NCBI RefSeq assembly: GCF_022554085.1
Contig: NZ_JAKFYR010000014.1
Span: forward strand, 37,294 to 101,293
Direction: 5' to 3'
DNA from: Rhodococcus sp. CH91
GTDB taxonomy: Bacteria > Actinomycetota > Actinomycetes > Mycobacteriales > Mycobacteriaceae
DNA: 64,000 bases
The position numbers and the translations under genes were made by a program. Positions 54,376 through 63,970 of the stretch are shown one piece after another. The notes beneath the pieces are model-generated. The model was not told the DNA's origin, did not search any database, and was given only the letters and a program-made list of their open reading frames with translations. Within the stretch, counting starts at the first letter, position 1. Each line of letters begins with the position of its first letter.

Positions 54376-55254
54376 ATGAGCGACACCAAGCCGAACACCG
54401 TTTCGCCGGAGTGGTTGTACGAGCAGCTGGGCGACGAGGACCTCGTCATCGTCGACGCCACCGTGCACCTGAGCATGCCGCCGGACGGGTCGGTGCACAT
54501 CGAACCGGGATTGACGACCTACCTCGAGGAACACATCCCCGGCGCGGTCTACGCCGACCTGTTCACCGACTTCTCCGACCACGAAGCGCCGCAACCGTTC
54601 ACCGCGGCGTCGTCGGAGCGCTTCGCGATCGCTGCCGGTGCGGTCGGCATCGGGGAGGGTCGCCGCGTCGTGCTCTACGACCAGAAGAACGGCATCTGGG
54701 CCGCGCGGCTGTGGTGGCAACTGCGGCTCGAAGGTTTCGACGACGCCGCGGTACTCGACGGGGGTCTGCCCGCCTGGAAGGCCACTGGCTATCCGGTCTC
54801 GGACGAGCAGGTGGTCCCGCACGGCGCGACCTTCACTCCGCATCATCGCCCGGAGCTGGTGCGGTCGACGCAGGAGATCGCCGCGTCGCTCGACGACCCG
54901 CACACTCTGATCATCAACGCCCTCGATCCCGCGACCTATCGTGGGGAGAGCGCGTCCTATCCGCGCCGCGGCCACATTCCCGGAAGTATCAACATTCCGT
55001 TCGCCGACCTCGTCGACTCGCAGACCGGACGGTTGAAGCCCGCGACGCAACTGCGGGAGATCTTCGAGAAGGCCGGTGCCCTGGATCCGGACGTGAAGCC
55101 GGTGACCTACTGCGGGGGTGGCATCGCCGCGTCGGGTCTGGCGCACGCGCTCGCGGCCGCGGGCCGGCCTGATGTCGCGGTCTACGACGGTTCGCTCAAT
55201 GCGTGGACCGCCGACGACTCCCTGCCGCTCGTGGAGGGCCCGGATCCCCGCTGA
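54376..55254 (+). CDS. Sulfurtransferase (two rhodanese domains)
   Basis: 292 residues. Inactive N-terminal rhodanese domain (LVIVDATVHL, DQKNGIWAARLWWQL, DGGLPAWKATGYPVS) and active C-terminal domain (RRGHIPGSINIPF, VTYCGGGIAASGLAHAL with the catalytic Cys). ATG 54376 follows AGAGGAGG. This is thiosulfate or 3-mercaptopyruvate sulfurtransferase type. The active loop CGGGIA differs from the classic CRKGVT, so the donor is uncertain. Confidence 0.92.
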   Translation: MSDTKPNTVSPEWLYEQLGDEDLVIVDATVHLSMPPDGSVHIEPGLTTYLEEHIPGAVYADLFTDFSDHEAPQPFTAASSERFAIAAGAVGIGEGRRVVLYDQKNGIWAARLWWQLRLEGFDDAAVLDGGLPAWKATGYPVSDEQVVPHGATFTPHHRPELVRSTQEIAASLDDPHTLIINALDPATYRGESASYPRRGHIPGSINIPFADLVDSQTGRLKPATQLREIFEKAGALDPDVKPVTYCGGGIAASGLAHALAAAGRPDVAVYDGSLNAWTADDSLPLVEGPDPR

Positions 55255-55266
55255 TTCCTGAACTTC

Positions 55267-55303
55267 GGTGTTCTCGACCTCGTCCAGCGCGGTCGAGAAC
55301 ACC
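55267..55303 (+). terminator. Terminator after the sulfurtransferase gene
   Basis: Perfect 13-bp arms GGTGTTCTCGACC and GGTCGAGAACACC with an 11-nt loop, 13 bp after the stop. Confidence 0.75.
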
Positions 55304-55422
55304 ATGGTTTCGGTTTCCGGCTTCCCCCTTTCACGTTATACCGGATCCTCGGCTCTCATGAGGATCGAAAATTCGGTTCATACTCGCCCGCACAGCATCG
55401 AATCAGCAGGTGGGGAGCCGAA

Positions 55423-57957
55423 ATGGCATACGTACTGAATCTTCGGGACATCGACCGGTCGTCGGTGTCGGCGGTTGGTGGCAAGGGGGCGGGACTCGGA
55501 GAACTGCGGCGCATCGAGGGCGTCGACGTGCCGGAGGGCTTCTGCGTGACGACGGACGCCTTCCAAAAGGTGCTCTCCGAAGCGCCACATCTCGACGACC
55601 TGCTCGAGCAGCTCTCGCGGGTCGCGGCCGACGATCGCGCCGGCATCGCGGCGTTGAGCGCTCGGGTCCGGCAGGTCATCGAAGGATGTGCAATTCCGGA
55701 CGATCTCGCCGCGGAGATCGCAGACGGTCTCCACGAGCTCGGTGACGACGAGCCCGTCGCCGTTCGCTCGAGCGCGACCGCCGAAGACCTTCCCACGGCT
55801 TCCTTTGCAGGGCAACAGGACAGCTATCTGAATGTCGTGGGCGCCCCGGAAGTCATGAGGCGCATCGGCATGTGCTGGGCGTCGCTGTTCACCGAGCGTG
55901 CCGTCGGCTACCGGTTGCGCAACGGCTTCGACCACCGGAAGGTCCACATGGCCGTGATCGTGCAGCGGATGGTGCCGGCCGAGGCGGCGGGAGTGCTCTT
56001 CACCGCCGATCCGATCACCTCCGACCGCACGGTGGCCCGAGTGGACGCGGGATCCGGGCTCGGTGACCGGTTGGTGTCGGGCCTGGTGAACGCCGACGCG
56101 TACACCGTGCGGGCCGGCGAGATCGTGGACAGGACGCAACGGCAGGACGTGCCGGTGCTGACGGACGCGCAGATCGGGGAACTCGTGCGGCTCGGCCGGC
56201 GCATCGAAGCACATGCCGGATGCCCGCAGGACATCGAATGGTGCCTGGCGGACGGCGATTTCCGGATCGTCCAGAGCCGCCCTATCACGACGCTCTTCCC
56301 GATCCCGGAGGCCGACGACGACGCGAACCGCGTGTACGTCTCCGTCGGTCACCAGCAGATGATGACCGACGCGATGAAACCGCTCGGCATCTCGGTCTGG
56401 CAGCTCACCAGCCGCGCTCCCATGCGCCACGCGGGCGGGCGTCTGTTCGTCGACGTCACCTCGATGCTGGCCTCACCCAGCCGGGGGCCGGGAATCGCGG
56501 CGGCGCTCGGCACGTCCGACCCGCTCATCGGCGATGCACTGCAGACGGTTCTCGACCGGCGGTTCGTCCCCCTGCGCCCCGACGACGATGCTAACCGCGC
56601 TCCGGTCGGTTTTCCCTCGGCCCCAGCAGAACTCGATCCGGATATCGTCACAGAGCTCATCGCGCGCGGCGAAGCCTCGGTGGCAGAGTGCGGACGTGTC
56701 ATCGCGGGCAGATCCGGACCGGCGCTGTTCGATTTCATCCGCGCCGACATCGGAGAACTGCAAGACAGGCTGTTCGATCCGCTCGGCGGACAGGCCATCA
56801 TGGCGGGAATGGAGGCCGCGGGACGGTTGAACACTCTGATCGAAGAGTGGCTGGGGGAGCGGAACGTCGCGGACGTCATCAGCCGATCGGTTCCTCACAA
56901 TGTCACCGCTGAGATGGGGCCGGCGTTGCTCGATGTCGCCGACGCGATCCGCCCGTACCCGCAGGCGGTCGACTTCCTGAGGCAGGTCGCGGCCACGGGT
57001 GTCGACGACGAACTCTTCCTCGACGCACTGGAACGGTGTGAAGGTGGCCCGCACGCCCGAGCGGCCTTCGACGGTTTCCTCGCCCGGTACGGCATGCGAT
57101 GTGTCGGAGAGATCGACATCACGCGTCCCCGCTGGAGCGAACAGCCGACGGCACTCGTCCCGACGATCCTGGGAAACATCGAGAACTTCGAACCGGGAGA
57201 AGGCCGGCGGCGGGTCGAACGCGGTCGGCAGGAGTCGCAGCAGAAGGAGGCGGAACTGCTCGAGCGGGTGCGCGCACTGCCGGACGGAGACGGCAGAGCG
57301 GACGAGATCAAGACCCTGATCGACCGCATCCGCAACTTCGCGGGCTATCGGGAATACCCGAAGTACGGCATGGTCGCCCGCTACTTCCTTTACAAGCAGG
57401 CGCTCCTGCGTGAAGCCGCGAGTCTCGTGGAGGCGGGAGTGATCGACGGGGAAGAGGACATCTTCTACCTGCGCTTCGACGAACTCGGCGAGGTCGTGCG
57501 AACGCCGCGGCCGTGCGGTGAGCTCGTCGCGGAACGGAAGGATGCCTTCCGCTCGTTCGAAGCACTCACACCACCCCGGGTGCTGCTGTCGACCGGGGAG
57601 ATGCTCTCCGGCGCGTATCGGCGGGAGGATCTGCCCGAGAACGCGCTGGCCGGGCTGGCGGTCTCGGCCGGGGTCGTCGAGGGGCGCGCGCGGGTGGTCA
57701 CCGACATGTCGCAGGCCGACCTCGCGCCGGGCGACATTCTCGTCACCGCCTACACCGATCCGAGTTGGACCCCGTTGTTCGTCGCGGTCGATGCGCTGGT
57801 GACGGAAGTCGGAGGGTTGATGACCCACGGCGCGGTGATCGCTCGCGAGTACGGGCTTCCGGCCGTCGTGGGGGTGGAGGACGCCACCCGGCTGATCCGT
57901 GACGGGCAGCGGATCCGGGTGGACGGCACGGTGGGCCACGTGGAAATCCTGTCCTGA
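55423..57957 (+). CDS. rph: Rifampin phosphotransferase
   Basis: 844 residues, close to the ~865 usual for Rph. N-terminal ATP-grasp part: VGGKGAGLGELRR, VAVRSSATAEDLPTASFAGQQDS, MVPAEAAGVLFTADP and CPQDIEWC...IVQSRPITTL. A rifampin-binding middle region follows. The C-terminal swivelling His domain has GGLMTHGAVIAREYGLPAVVGV, which holds the catalytic His. ATG 55423 follows TGGGGAG. The enzyme transfers the beta-phosphate of ATP to the ansa ring of rifamycins, inactivating them. It resembles PEP synthase, but the His-loop sequence and length favour Rph. Confidence 0.93.
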   Translation: MAYVLNLRDIDRSSVSAVGGKGAGLGELRRIEGVDVPEGFCVTTDAFQKVLSEAPHLDDLLEQLSRVAADDRAGIAALSARVRQVIEGCAIPDDLAAEIADGLHELGDDEPVAVRSSATAEDLPTASFAGQQDSYLNVVGAPEVMRRIGMCWASLFTERAVGYRLRNGFDHRKVHMAVIVQRMVPAEAAGVLFTADPITSDRTVARVDAGSGLGDRLVSGLVNADAYTVRAGEIVDRTQRQDVPVLTDAQIGELVRLGRRIEAHAGCPQDIEWCLADGDFRIVQSRPITTLFPIPEADDDANRVYVSVGHQQMMTDAMKPLGISVWQLTSRAPMRHAGGRLFVDVTSMLASPSRGPGIAAALGTSDPLIGDALQTVLDRRFVPLRPDDDANRAPVGFPSAPAELDPDIVTELIARGEASVAECGRVIAGRSGPALFDFIRADIGELQDRLFDPLGGQAIMAGMEAAGRLNTLIEEWLGERNVADVISRSVPHNVTAEMGPALLDVADAIRPYPQAVDFLRQVAATGVDDELFLDALERCEGGPHARAAFDGFLARYGMRCVGEIDITRPRWSEQPTALVPTILGNIENFEPGEGRRRVERGRQESQQKEAELLERVRALPDGDGRADEIKTLIDRIRNFAGYREYPKYGMVARYFLYKQALLREAASLVEAGVIDGEEDIFYLRFDELGEVVRTPRPCGELVAERKDAFRSFEALTPPRVLLSTGEMLSGAYRREDLPENALAGLAVSAGVVEGRARVVTDMSQADLAPGDILVTAYTDPSWTPLFVAVDALVTEVGGLMTHGAVIAREYGLPAVVGVEDATRLIRDGQRIRVDGTVGHVEILS

Positions 57958-58018
57958 CGGGTGCCGTGGTGGCGGCGCGTGTGAGGATTGTCGTCGTCGC
58001 GGAGCGGAGGAGGGCACG

Positions 58019-58804
58019 GTGAAGAGCGTCGAGGCCGTGGAGAGCAGGACGTTGCCGGTCTACGGGGCCGGCGAGATCGACGTGCCGTTCGTCATCGCAG
58101 GCATGGACGAACTCGTCTCGTGCGATACCCGCTTCGAGGAGCATTCGCATCCGACGCACGAGTTGCTGTGGAACGACCGGGGAGCGTCGAGCGCGACGAT
58201 CGGTGCGCGCACGTGGACCGTCACCCCGGCCATGGGACTGTGGATTCCGGCGGGCATGCTGCACTGGGGTGTGATGCCCGCCGGAACCTGGTATCGCACC
58301 GCACATTTCGGGATCGGATCGGCGCCTTCGCTGTCCGACGGCCCCGTCGCGGTGGAGATGACACCGCTCCTGCGACTGTTGCTCGACCGTCTGGCGGAGG
58401 AAGAGCTCGGCGACGAGTCGCGGTCGTTGACCGAACGCATGGTGATCGACGTGCTCGCGCCGACCGAGAACGAGCTGATGGTGCAGGTGCCGTCGTCTCC
58501 GCTCGTGCGCCCCATCGTCGAGGCGATCGCCGAGGATCCCAGCGACCCGCGGACGCTCTCGGACTGGGCGGCCGAATTGGGGGTGAGCACCCGCACCATC
58601 ACCCGCGCCTTCCGGTCGGAGACCGGACTGAGTCTCGGCCGGTGGGTTGCGGCGGTCCGTGCACAACGAGCGGTGATGCTGCTCGGTCACGGCACGGATG
58701 TCGACGAGGTCGCCGAGCAGGTGGGCTACCGGTCGGCGAGTGCGTTCGGGGCGGCCTTCCGGAGGGTCACCGGCGCGACACCGGGGATGTTCCGCGTCAG
58801 CTGA
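58019..58804 (+). CDS. AraC-family transcriptional regulator
   Basis: 261 residues. An N-terminal cupin (EHSHPTHELLWNDRGASSATIGARTWTVTPAMGLWIPAGMLHWG) and a C-terminal double helix-turn-helix (TLSDWAAELGVSTRTITRAFRSETGLSLGRW...VDEVAEQVGYRSASAFGAAFRRVTGATPGMFR). GTG 58019 follows a GGAGGAGGG stretch. It lies directly before an iron-siderophore importer, which it probably helps control, as similar AraC proteins do. Confidence 0.88.
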   Translation: MKSVEAVESRTLPVYGAGEIDVPFVIAGMDELVSCDTRFEEHSHPTHELLWNDRGASSATIGARTWTVTPAMGLWIPAGMLHWGVMPAGTWYRTAHFGIGSAPSLSDGPVAVEMTPLLRLLLDRLAEEELGDESRSLTERMVIDVLAPTENELMVQVPSSPLVRPIVEAIAEDPSDPRTLSDWAAELGVSTRTITRAFRSETGLSLGRWVAAVRAQRAVMLLGHGTDVDEVAEQVGYRSASAFGAAFRRVTGATPGMFRVS

Positions 58805-58870
58805 TGTCCCGATCGCTACAGGAGGTGTCCCGACCAAGCGATTGCGCCGGATTCGGGCGAACATTACGGT

Positions 58871-58889
58871 TTAGGCAAACCTCGCCTAA
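58871..58889 (+). promoter_or_regulatory. DtxR/IdeR-type iron box
   Basis: TTAGGCAAACCTCGCCTAA has perfect TTAGGC/GCCTAA arms and agrees with 13 of 19 bases of the DtxR/IdeR consensus. It lies 57 bp before the start of the iron-binding lipoprotein gene, so iron-replete repression by DtxR/IdeR is expected. Confidence 0.75.
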
Positions 58890-58945
58890 CTGGTCTCGAC
58901 CGTAGGGCCGAGGGCCCTACCCGTACGAGAGTGAGTTCTGCCTCC

Positions 58946-59983
58946 ATGCGTTCGAAGCGCTTTCTGACGATCGCCGCCGCATCAGTCGCGGTCGCCCTCG
59001 GTCTCACCGCCTGTGGATCCGATTCCACGGAGAGCACCGACTCCGCTCCTGCCACCGACTCGGGCGAGTACCCCATCACCATCGAGCACGCGCTCGGCAC
59101 CGTGACCCTCGAGGAGAAGCCCGAGCGCGTCGCCACGGTGAACTGGGCCAACCACGAGGTTCCGTTGGCCCTCGGCGTCGTGCCCGTGGGTATGGCAGCC
59201 GCCAACTTCGGTGACGACGACGGCAACGGGATGCTCCCGTGGGTCGAAGAGCGACTCGAAGAACTCGGCGCCGAGACCCCGGTCCTGTTCGACGAGACCG
59301 ACGGCATCGACTTCGAAGCCGTCTCCGACACGAACCCCGACGTCATCCTCGCCGCCTACTCGGGTCTGACGCAGGAGGACTACGAGACCCTCAGCGAGAT
59401 CGCGCCCGTCGTCGCGTACCCCGAGGCGCCGTGGGCGACCTCGTGGCGCGACATGATCGAGCTCAACAGCGCCGGCCTCGGCATGGCCGAGGAAGGCGAG
59501 GAACTCGTCGCGAGCCTGGAACAGGAGATCGCCGACGCCGCCGCCGCGCACCCCGAACTCGAGGGCAAGGCCACGATGTTCCTCACCCACGTCGACACCG
59601 CCGACCTGAGCCAGGTCAGCTTCTACACCGCCAACGACACGCGAGCGGCTTTCTTCGAGGATCTCGGTCTGGCCACCCCGAAGAGCGTGGCGGACGCCTC
59701 CACCGACGACGCGTTCTCGAAGAAGGTCAGCGCCGAGCAGGTCGACGTCTTCGACGATGTGCAGATCATCGTCACCTACGGTGACCAGGCGCTCGTCGAC
59801 GCGCTCGAAGCCGACCCGCTGCTGTCGCAGATGCCCGCGGTCCGCAACGGTTCGATCGTCTTCCTCGACGGTTCCGGCCCGCTCGGCACCGCCGCGAACC
59901 CCACTCCTCTGGCCATCTCCTGGGTGCTCGCCGACTACGTCGAGCTGCTCGCCGACGCAGCCGGCAAGTCGAACGCGGAGTGA
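58946..59983 (+). CDS. Iron-siderophore ABC transporter substrate-binding lipoprotein
   Basis: 345 residues. Signal peptide with lipobox LGLTACGS, then a FecB/FepB-type fold (PITIEHALGTVTLEEKPERVATVNWANHEVPLALGV, PDVILAAYSGLTQEDYETLSEIAPVVAYP). ATG 58946 fits the signal peptide; the upstream GTG 58931 adds only MSSAS. An iron box lies upstream and the two permease genes plus ATPase follow with 4-bp overlaps, so the four form one operon. Confidence 0.93.
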   Translation: MRSKRFLTIAAASVAVALGLTACGSDSTESTDSAPATDSGEYPITIEHALGTVTLEEKPERVATVNWANHEVPLALGVVPVGMAAANFGDDDGNGMLPWVEERLEELGAETPVLFDETDGIDFEAVSDTNPDVILAAYSGLTQEDYETLSEIAPVVAYPEAPWATSWRDMIELNSAGLGMAEEGEELVASLEQEIADAAAAHPELEGKATMFLTHVDTADLSQVSFYTANDTRAAFFEDLGLATPKSVADASTDDAFSKKVSAEQVDVFDDVQIIVTYGDQALVDALEADPLLSQMPAVRNGSIVFLDGSGPLGTAANPTPLAISWVLADYVELLADAAGKSNAE

Positions 59984-61023
59984 CCGCACCACACCGGCAG
60001 TCGACGCCGAGCGCCCACGAACGGGGGCGCTCGGCCGTCGGCAATTCTGTCTGGCTTCTGGCCCTGCTCGGGGTGCTCGTTCTGCTGGTGATCGCGTCGA
60101 TCACCATCGGCTCGCGCAATGTCGACTGGGCCGACATCGTCGCGGCTCTCGGAGGCGCGACCGACAACATCGGTCAGGGCGCGATCGCCAAACGCATTCC
60201 GCGCACGGTGCTCGCGCTGGTCGTCGGAGCAGCGCTCGGGCTCGCCGGTGCCGTGATGCAGGGTGTCACCCGTAATCCTTTGGCGGATCCCGGCATTCTC
60301 GGTGTCAACATGGGTGCCTCGCTCGCCGTGGTGATCGGCATGGCCTGGTTCGGATTGTGGAGCCAGACCTCCATGATCTGGGTCGCGATCGTGGGTGCCG
60401 CGGCGGCCGCGCTGTTCGTCTACACGATCGGATCGCTCGGCCGTGGGGGAGCGACACCCCTCAAACTCGCGCTCGCCGGTGCCGCCACCTCGGCGGCGCT
60501 CGCGTCGTTCGTCACCGCCGTCATCCTGCCCCGCGGCGACATCGCGGGCAGCGTGCGGTCGTGGCAGATCGGCGGGGTGGGCGGAGCGAACTTCGAGGCC
60601 ATCTCGCAGGCCCTGCCGTTCTTCGGCGTCGGCTTCGCCGTCTGTCTGCTGTCGGCGCGCAGCCTCAACTCCCTCGCACTCGGCGACGACATGGCCGCCG
60701 GTCTCGGCGAACGGGTCGCCCTCGCCCGTGGCGTCGCCTGGTTCGGTGCCGTCCTGCTGTGCGGGGCGGCGACCGCGATCGCCGGTCCCATCGCGTTCGT
60801 CGGTCTCGTCGTGCCGCACCTGTGCCGGTTGCTCATCGGCATCGACAACCGGTGGTTGCTGCCGTTCTCGGCTCTCGTCGGCGCGGGACTGCTCACCGCC
60901 GCCGACGTCGTCGGCCGCATCGTGGCGCGACCCGCCGAGATCGACGTCGGCATCATCACCGCGCTCATCGGGGCGCCCTTCTTCGTGTACATCGTCCGAC
61001 GGCAGAAGCTGCGCGAACTGTGA
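59980..61023 (+). CDS. FecCD-family iron-siderophore permease, first subunit
   Basis: 347 residues, about nine membrane spans with RIPRTVLALVVGAALGLAGAVMQGVTRNPLADPGILGVNMGAS, the FecCD family signature, and the coupling helix region GPIAFVGLVVPHLCRLLIG. GTG 59980 overlaps the lipoprotein stop as GTGA. Confidence 0.94.
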   Translation: MTAPHRQSTPSAHERGRSAVGNSVWLLALLGVLVLLVIASITIGSRNVDWADIVAALGGATDNIGQGAIAKRIPRTVLALVVGAALGLAGAVMQGVTRNPLADPGILGVNMGASLAVVIGMAWFGLWSQTSMIWVAIVGAAAAALFVYTIGSLGRGGATPLKLALAGAATSAALASFVTAVILPRGDIAGSVRSWQIGGVGGANFEAISQALPFFGVGFAVCLLSARSLNSLALGDDMAAGLGERVALARGVAWFGAVLLCGAATAIAGPIAFVGLVVPHLCRLLIGIDNRWLLPFSALVGAGLLTAADVVGRIVARPAEIDVGIITALIGAPFFVYIVRRQKLREL

Positions 61024-62072
61024 CAATCACACTCGAGACCACCGAACCCGACATCGACGAACTCGCCGCGAGCAGAGTGCAGCGCGGACGGCGTCGACAC
61101 CTCGTCATCGCCGTGCTCGCGACTCTCGTGGCCGCAGCCTTCGCCGCGAATCTGATGTTCGGCAAGACGTTCTATCCGCCCGCGGACGTGCTGCGTGTCG
61201 TCCTCGGACAGGACGTTGCCGGCGCGACCTTCACCATCGGACGCCTGAGACTTCCCCGCGCGGTGCTCGCGGTGGTCGCCGGAATCTGCTTCGGGCTCGG
61301 CGGCATCACCTTCCAGACGATGTTGCGCAACCCGCTCGCGAGCCCCGACATCATCGGCATCAGCTCCGGGGCCAGTGCCGCGGCGGCCTTCGCCATCATC
61401 GTGCTGGGTCTCGGTGGTACCGGCGTGTCGATCTTCGCGATCGTCGCCGGTCTGGCCGTGGCCCTGCTGATCTACAGCCTGTCCTATCGCGGTGGTGTGG
61501 CGGGCACACGCCTGATCCTCATCGGCATCGGCATCGCCGCCATGCTCGACAGCGTCACCTCCTATCTCCTGAGCACTGCGGCGACCTGGGATCTGCAGGA
61601 GACGATGCGCTGGCTCACCGGCAGCCTCAACGGCGCGACGTGGGGTGCGACGGTGCCCGTCGTCGTCGCCCTCGCCGTGCTCGGGCCGGTGCTGCTCGTA
61701 CAGATCCGCAACCTGTCGATGATCCAGCTCGGGGACGACGCCGCGCAGGCGCTCGGTGTGCGGGTCGAACGCACGCGTCTGATCGCGATCGTCTCGGCGG
61801 TCGGGCTCATCGCCTTCGCCACCGCCGCGACCGGACCCATCGCGTTCGTCGCCTTCCTGGCCGGGCCCATCGCCGCCCGCATCGTCGGACGGGGAACGTC
61901 GCTGTTCGTCCCGGCGGCACTCGTCGGCGCACTGCTGGTGCTGGTCGCGGACTTCGTCGGCCAGTACGCCTTCGACACGCGCTATCCGGTGGGGGTGGTG
62001 ACGGGTGCGCTCGGCGCGCCCTATCTCGTCTACCTCATCATTCGTTCCAACCGCGCGGGAGGCTCGCTGTGA
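61020..62072 (+). CDS. FecCD-family iron-siderophore permease, second subunit
   Basis: 350 residues, about nine membrane spans. RLPRAVLAVVAGICFGLGGITFQTMLRNPLASPDIIGISSGA is the same signature as its partner and GPIAFVAFLAGPIAARIVG the coupling loop. GTG 61020 overlaps the previous stop; the earlier in-frame sequence belongs to the other permease in another frame. It forms a heterodimer with the first permease. Confidence 0.94.
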   Translation: MTITLETTEPDIDELAASRVQRGRRRHLVIAVLATLVAAAFAANLMFGKTFYPPADVLRVVLGQDVAGATFTIGRLRLPRAVLAVVAGICFGLGGITFQTMLRNPLASPDIIGISSGASAAAAFAIIVLGLGGTGVSIFAIVAGLAVALLIYSLSYRGGVAGTRLILIGIGIAAMLDSVTSYLLSTAATWDLQETMRWLTGSLNGATWGATVPVVVALAVLGPVLLVQIRNLSMIQLGDDAAQALGVRVERTRLIAIVSAVGLIAFATAATGPIAFVAFLAGPIAARIVGRGTSLFVPAALVGALLVLVADFVGQYAFDTRYPVGVVTGALGAPYLVYLIIRSNRAGGSL

Positions 62073-62869
62073 CCGCATCGCACACTCTGATCGCCGAGAA
62101 ACTCGAACTCGGGTACGGCAACCGCACCGTCGTGGAGAGCCTCGATCTCGAGGTGCCACCGGGGCGGATCACGTGCATCGTCGGCGCCAATGCGTGCGGG
62201 AAATCGACGTTGCTGCGGTCGATGTCACGACTGCTGTCGCCGCGCGGCGGGCACGTCCTGCTCGACGGCAAGGACGTCCACCGGCTGCCCGCGAAGAAAC
62301 TCGCCCGCACCCTCGGGTTGCTGCCGCAATCGCCGATCGCCCCGGAGGGCATCGTCGTCGCCGACCTCGTGGGCCGCGGCCGGCATCCGCACCAGCGGGT
62401 GCTGTCGCGCTGGAGCCGGGAGGACGACGCTGCGGTCGCCGACGCGCTCGCTGCCACCCACACCACCGAACTCGCGGAGCGGTCGGTGGACGAGTTGTCG
62501 GGTGGGCAGCGGCAGCGCGTGTGGATCGCGATGGTGCTCGCGCAGCAGACCGACCTGCTGCTGCTCGACGAACCGACCACCTTCCTCGATGTCAGCCACC
62601 AGGTGGAGGTGCTCGATCTGCTCACCGATCTCAACCGCGACCGCGGGACGACCATCGTGATGGTGCTGCACGACCTCAACCTGGCCGCGCGATACGCCGA
62701 CCATCTCGTCGCGATGGCCGACGGCAGTATCTACGCGTCCGGTGATCCGTCCGATGTGCTCACCAGTGAGACGGTGAGCGCGGTGTTCGGGCTCGACAGC
62801 CGAGTGATCTCCGATCCGGTCTCGGGGAAGCCGCTGGTGCTGCCGGTCGGGCGGCATCACGTGATCTGA
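62069..62869 (+). CDS. Iron-siderophore ABC transporter ATP-binding protein
   Basis: 266 residues, FepC/FhuC type: Walker A CIVGANACGKSTLLRSMSRLL, signature LSGGQRQRVWIAMVLAQ, Walker B LLLLDEPTTFLD and H-loop MVLHDLNLAARYAD. GTG 62069 overlaps the permease stop by 4 bp. Completes the importer. Confidence 0.95.
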   Translation: MTASHTLIAEKLELGYGNRTVVESLDLEVPPGRITCIVGANACGKSTLLRSMSRLLSPRGGHVLLDGKDVHRLPAKKLARTLGLLPQSPIAPEGIVVADLVGRGRHPHQRVLSRWSREDDAAVADALAATHTTELAERSVDELSGGQRQRVWIAMVLAQQTDLLLLDEPTTFLDVSHQVEVLDLLTDLNRDRGTTIVMVLHDLNLAARYADHLVAMADGSIYASGDPSDVLTSETVSAVFGLDSRVISDPVSGKPLVLPVGRHHVI

Positions 62870-62920
62870 GCAGGCGGAGCAACCCGACGGACCGGCAGCC
62901 TTGTCCCTACAATCCGGGGA

Positions 62921-63970
62921 ATGAGCAACCGGGCGGTCACCAGTTACGACGTCGCTCGTCGCGCCGGCGTGTCGCAGTCGACGGTCTCCCGTGCCCTGCG
63001 TGACGATCCGCGCGTCGTGGAGAAGACCCGCCTGCGCATCCGAGCTCTCGCACAGGAGATGGGGTACGTCCCGCACGTCACGGCCCGCAGCCTGATCACC
63101 CGGAAGTCGTCGACCATCGGGATAGTCAGCGGCGACCTGCACAACCCGTCGTACCCGACGCTGGTGAACACCTTGCAGGACTGCTTCGCCCGCAACGACT
63201 ACCGGGTGCTGCTCATGAGCGACCGCACCGAGGGGTCCCTGGAGAAGGACATCCTGGCGTTGCGCGGGGGACTGGTGGACGGGGTCGTGTTCATCTCCTC
63301 TCGGCTCGATTCTCCGATCGTCTCGGAGATCGTCGACTGGAACATTCCCCTCGTGATCCTCAATCGCGACGTCGACGGCAAGTACGCCGGCCGGGTGGAC
63401 CGGGTGACCTCGGACAATATCGGAGGCGGCAGGCTCGTCGCCGAACATCTCGTGAGGATGGGGCACACGCGGATCGGCCTGATCTCCGGTCCCCTGCAGA
63501 ACCCCAGCATCCGGCTGCGCGAGCAAGGTTTCCGGGAAAGGCTCGAGAGTCTCGGTGTCATCGTCGAGGAGCGGCACGTACATCGGGGGCCGGTGGATGC
63601 GGCCACGGGGCTCGAAGGTGGTCTGGCTCTGCTCGGCGCCGACGATCGTCCGACCGCAGTGTTCTGCGCCACCGACTACATCGCATACGGAACGCTCGAC
63701 GCGGCGAAGCGGTTGAATCTCGATGTGCCGTCCGACGTCTCGATCGTCGGCTACAACGATCTGCAGCAGTCGAGCTGGGCGATCTTCGATCTGACGACGG
63801 TGCATCAGCCCTTGGAGGAGATGGCTGCGGCTGCGGCGGAGCTTCTCCTTGCGCGGATCGACCGGATTGCGGGAGATCCTGTACACCGCACCTTCGGTGT
63901 GGAGTGGGTGCAGCGGGGGAGTGCGGCGCAGTGCCCGGCACCTCGTGCGGACCTCGTCCCTGATCGTTAA
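62921..63970 (+). CDS. LacI-family transcriptional regulator
   Basis: 349 residues. N-terminal helix-turn-helix and hinge (SYDVARRAGVSQSTVSRALRDDPRVVEKTRLRI...GYVPHVTARSL), then a periplasmic-binding-like effector domain (IGIVSGDLHNPSYPTLVNTL, DGVVFISSRLDSPIVSEIV, RIGLISGP, CATDYIAYGTLDAAKRLNLDVPSDVSIVGYNDL). Targets are outside the window or unknown; the effector is probably a sugar or small metabolite. Confidence 0.93.
   Translation: MSNRAVTSYDVARRAGVSQSTVSRALRDDPRVVEKTRLRIRALAQEMGYVPHVTARSLITRKSSTIGIVSGDLHNPSYPTLVNTLQDCFARNDYRVLLMSDRTEGSLEKDILALRGGLVDGVVFISSRLDSPIVSEIVDWNIPLVILNRDVDGKYAGRVDRVTSDNIGGGRLVAEHLVRMGHTRIGLISGPLQNPSIRLREQGFRERLESLGVIVEERHVHRGPVDAATGLEGGLALLGADDRPTAVFCATDYIAYGTLDAAKRLNLDVPSDVSIVGYNDLQQSSWAIFDLTTVHQPLEEMAAAAAELLLARIDRIAGDPVHRTFGVEWVQRGSAAQCPAPRADLVPDR

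Noticed and set aside
52888..55305. 805-codon minus-strand frame
   Set aside because: Antisense to the MFS and sulfurtransferase genes; low-complexity Arg/His/Asp composition.
56473..58017. 514-codon minus-strand frame
   Set aside because: Antisense of rph.
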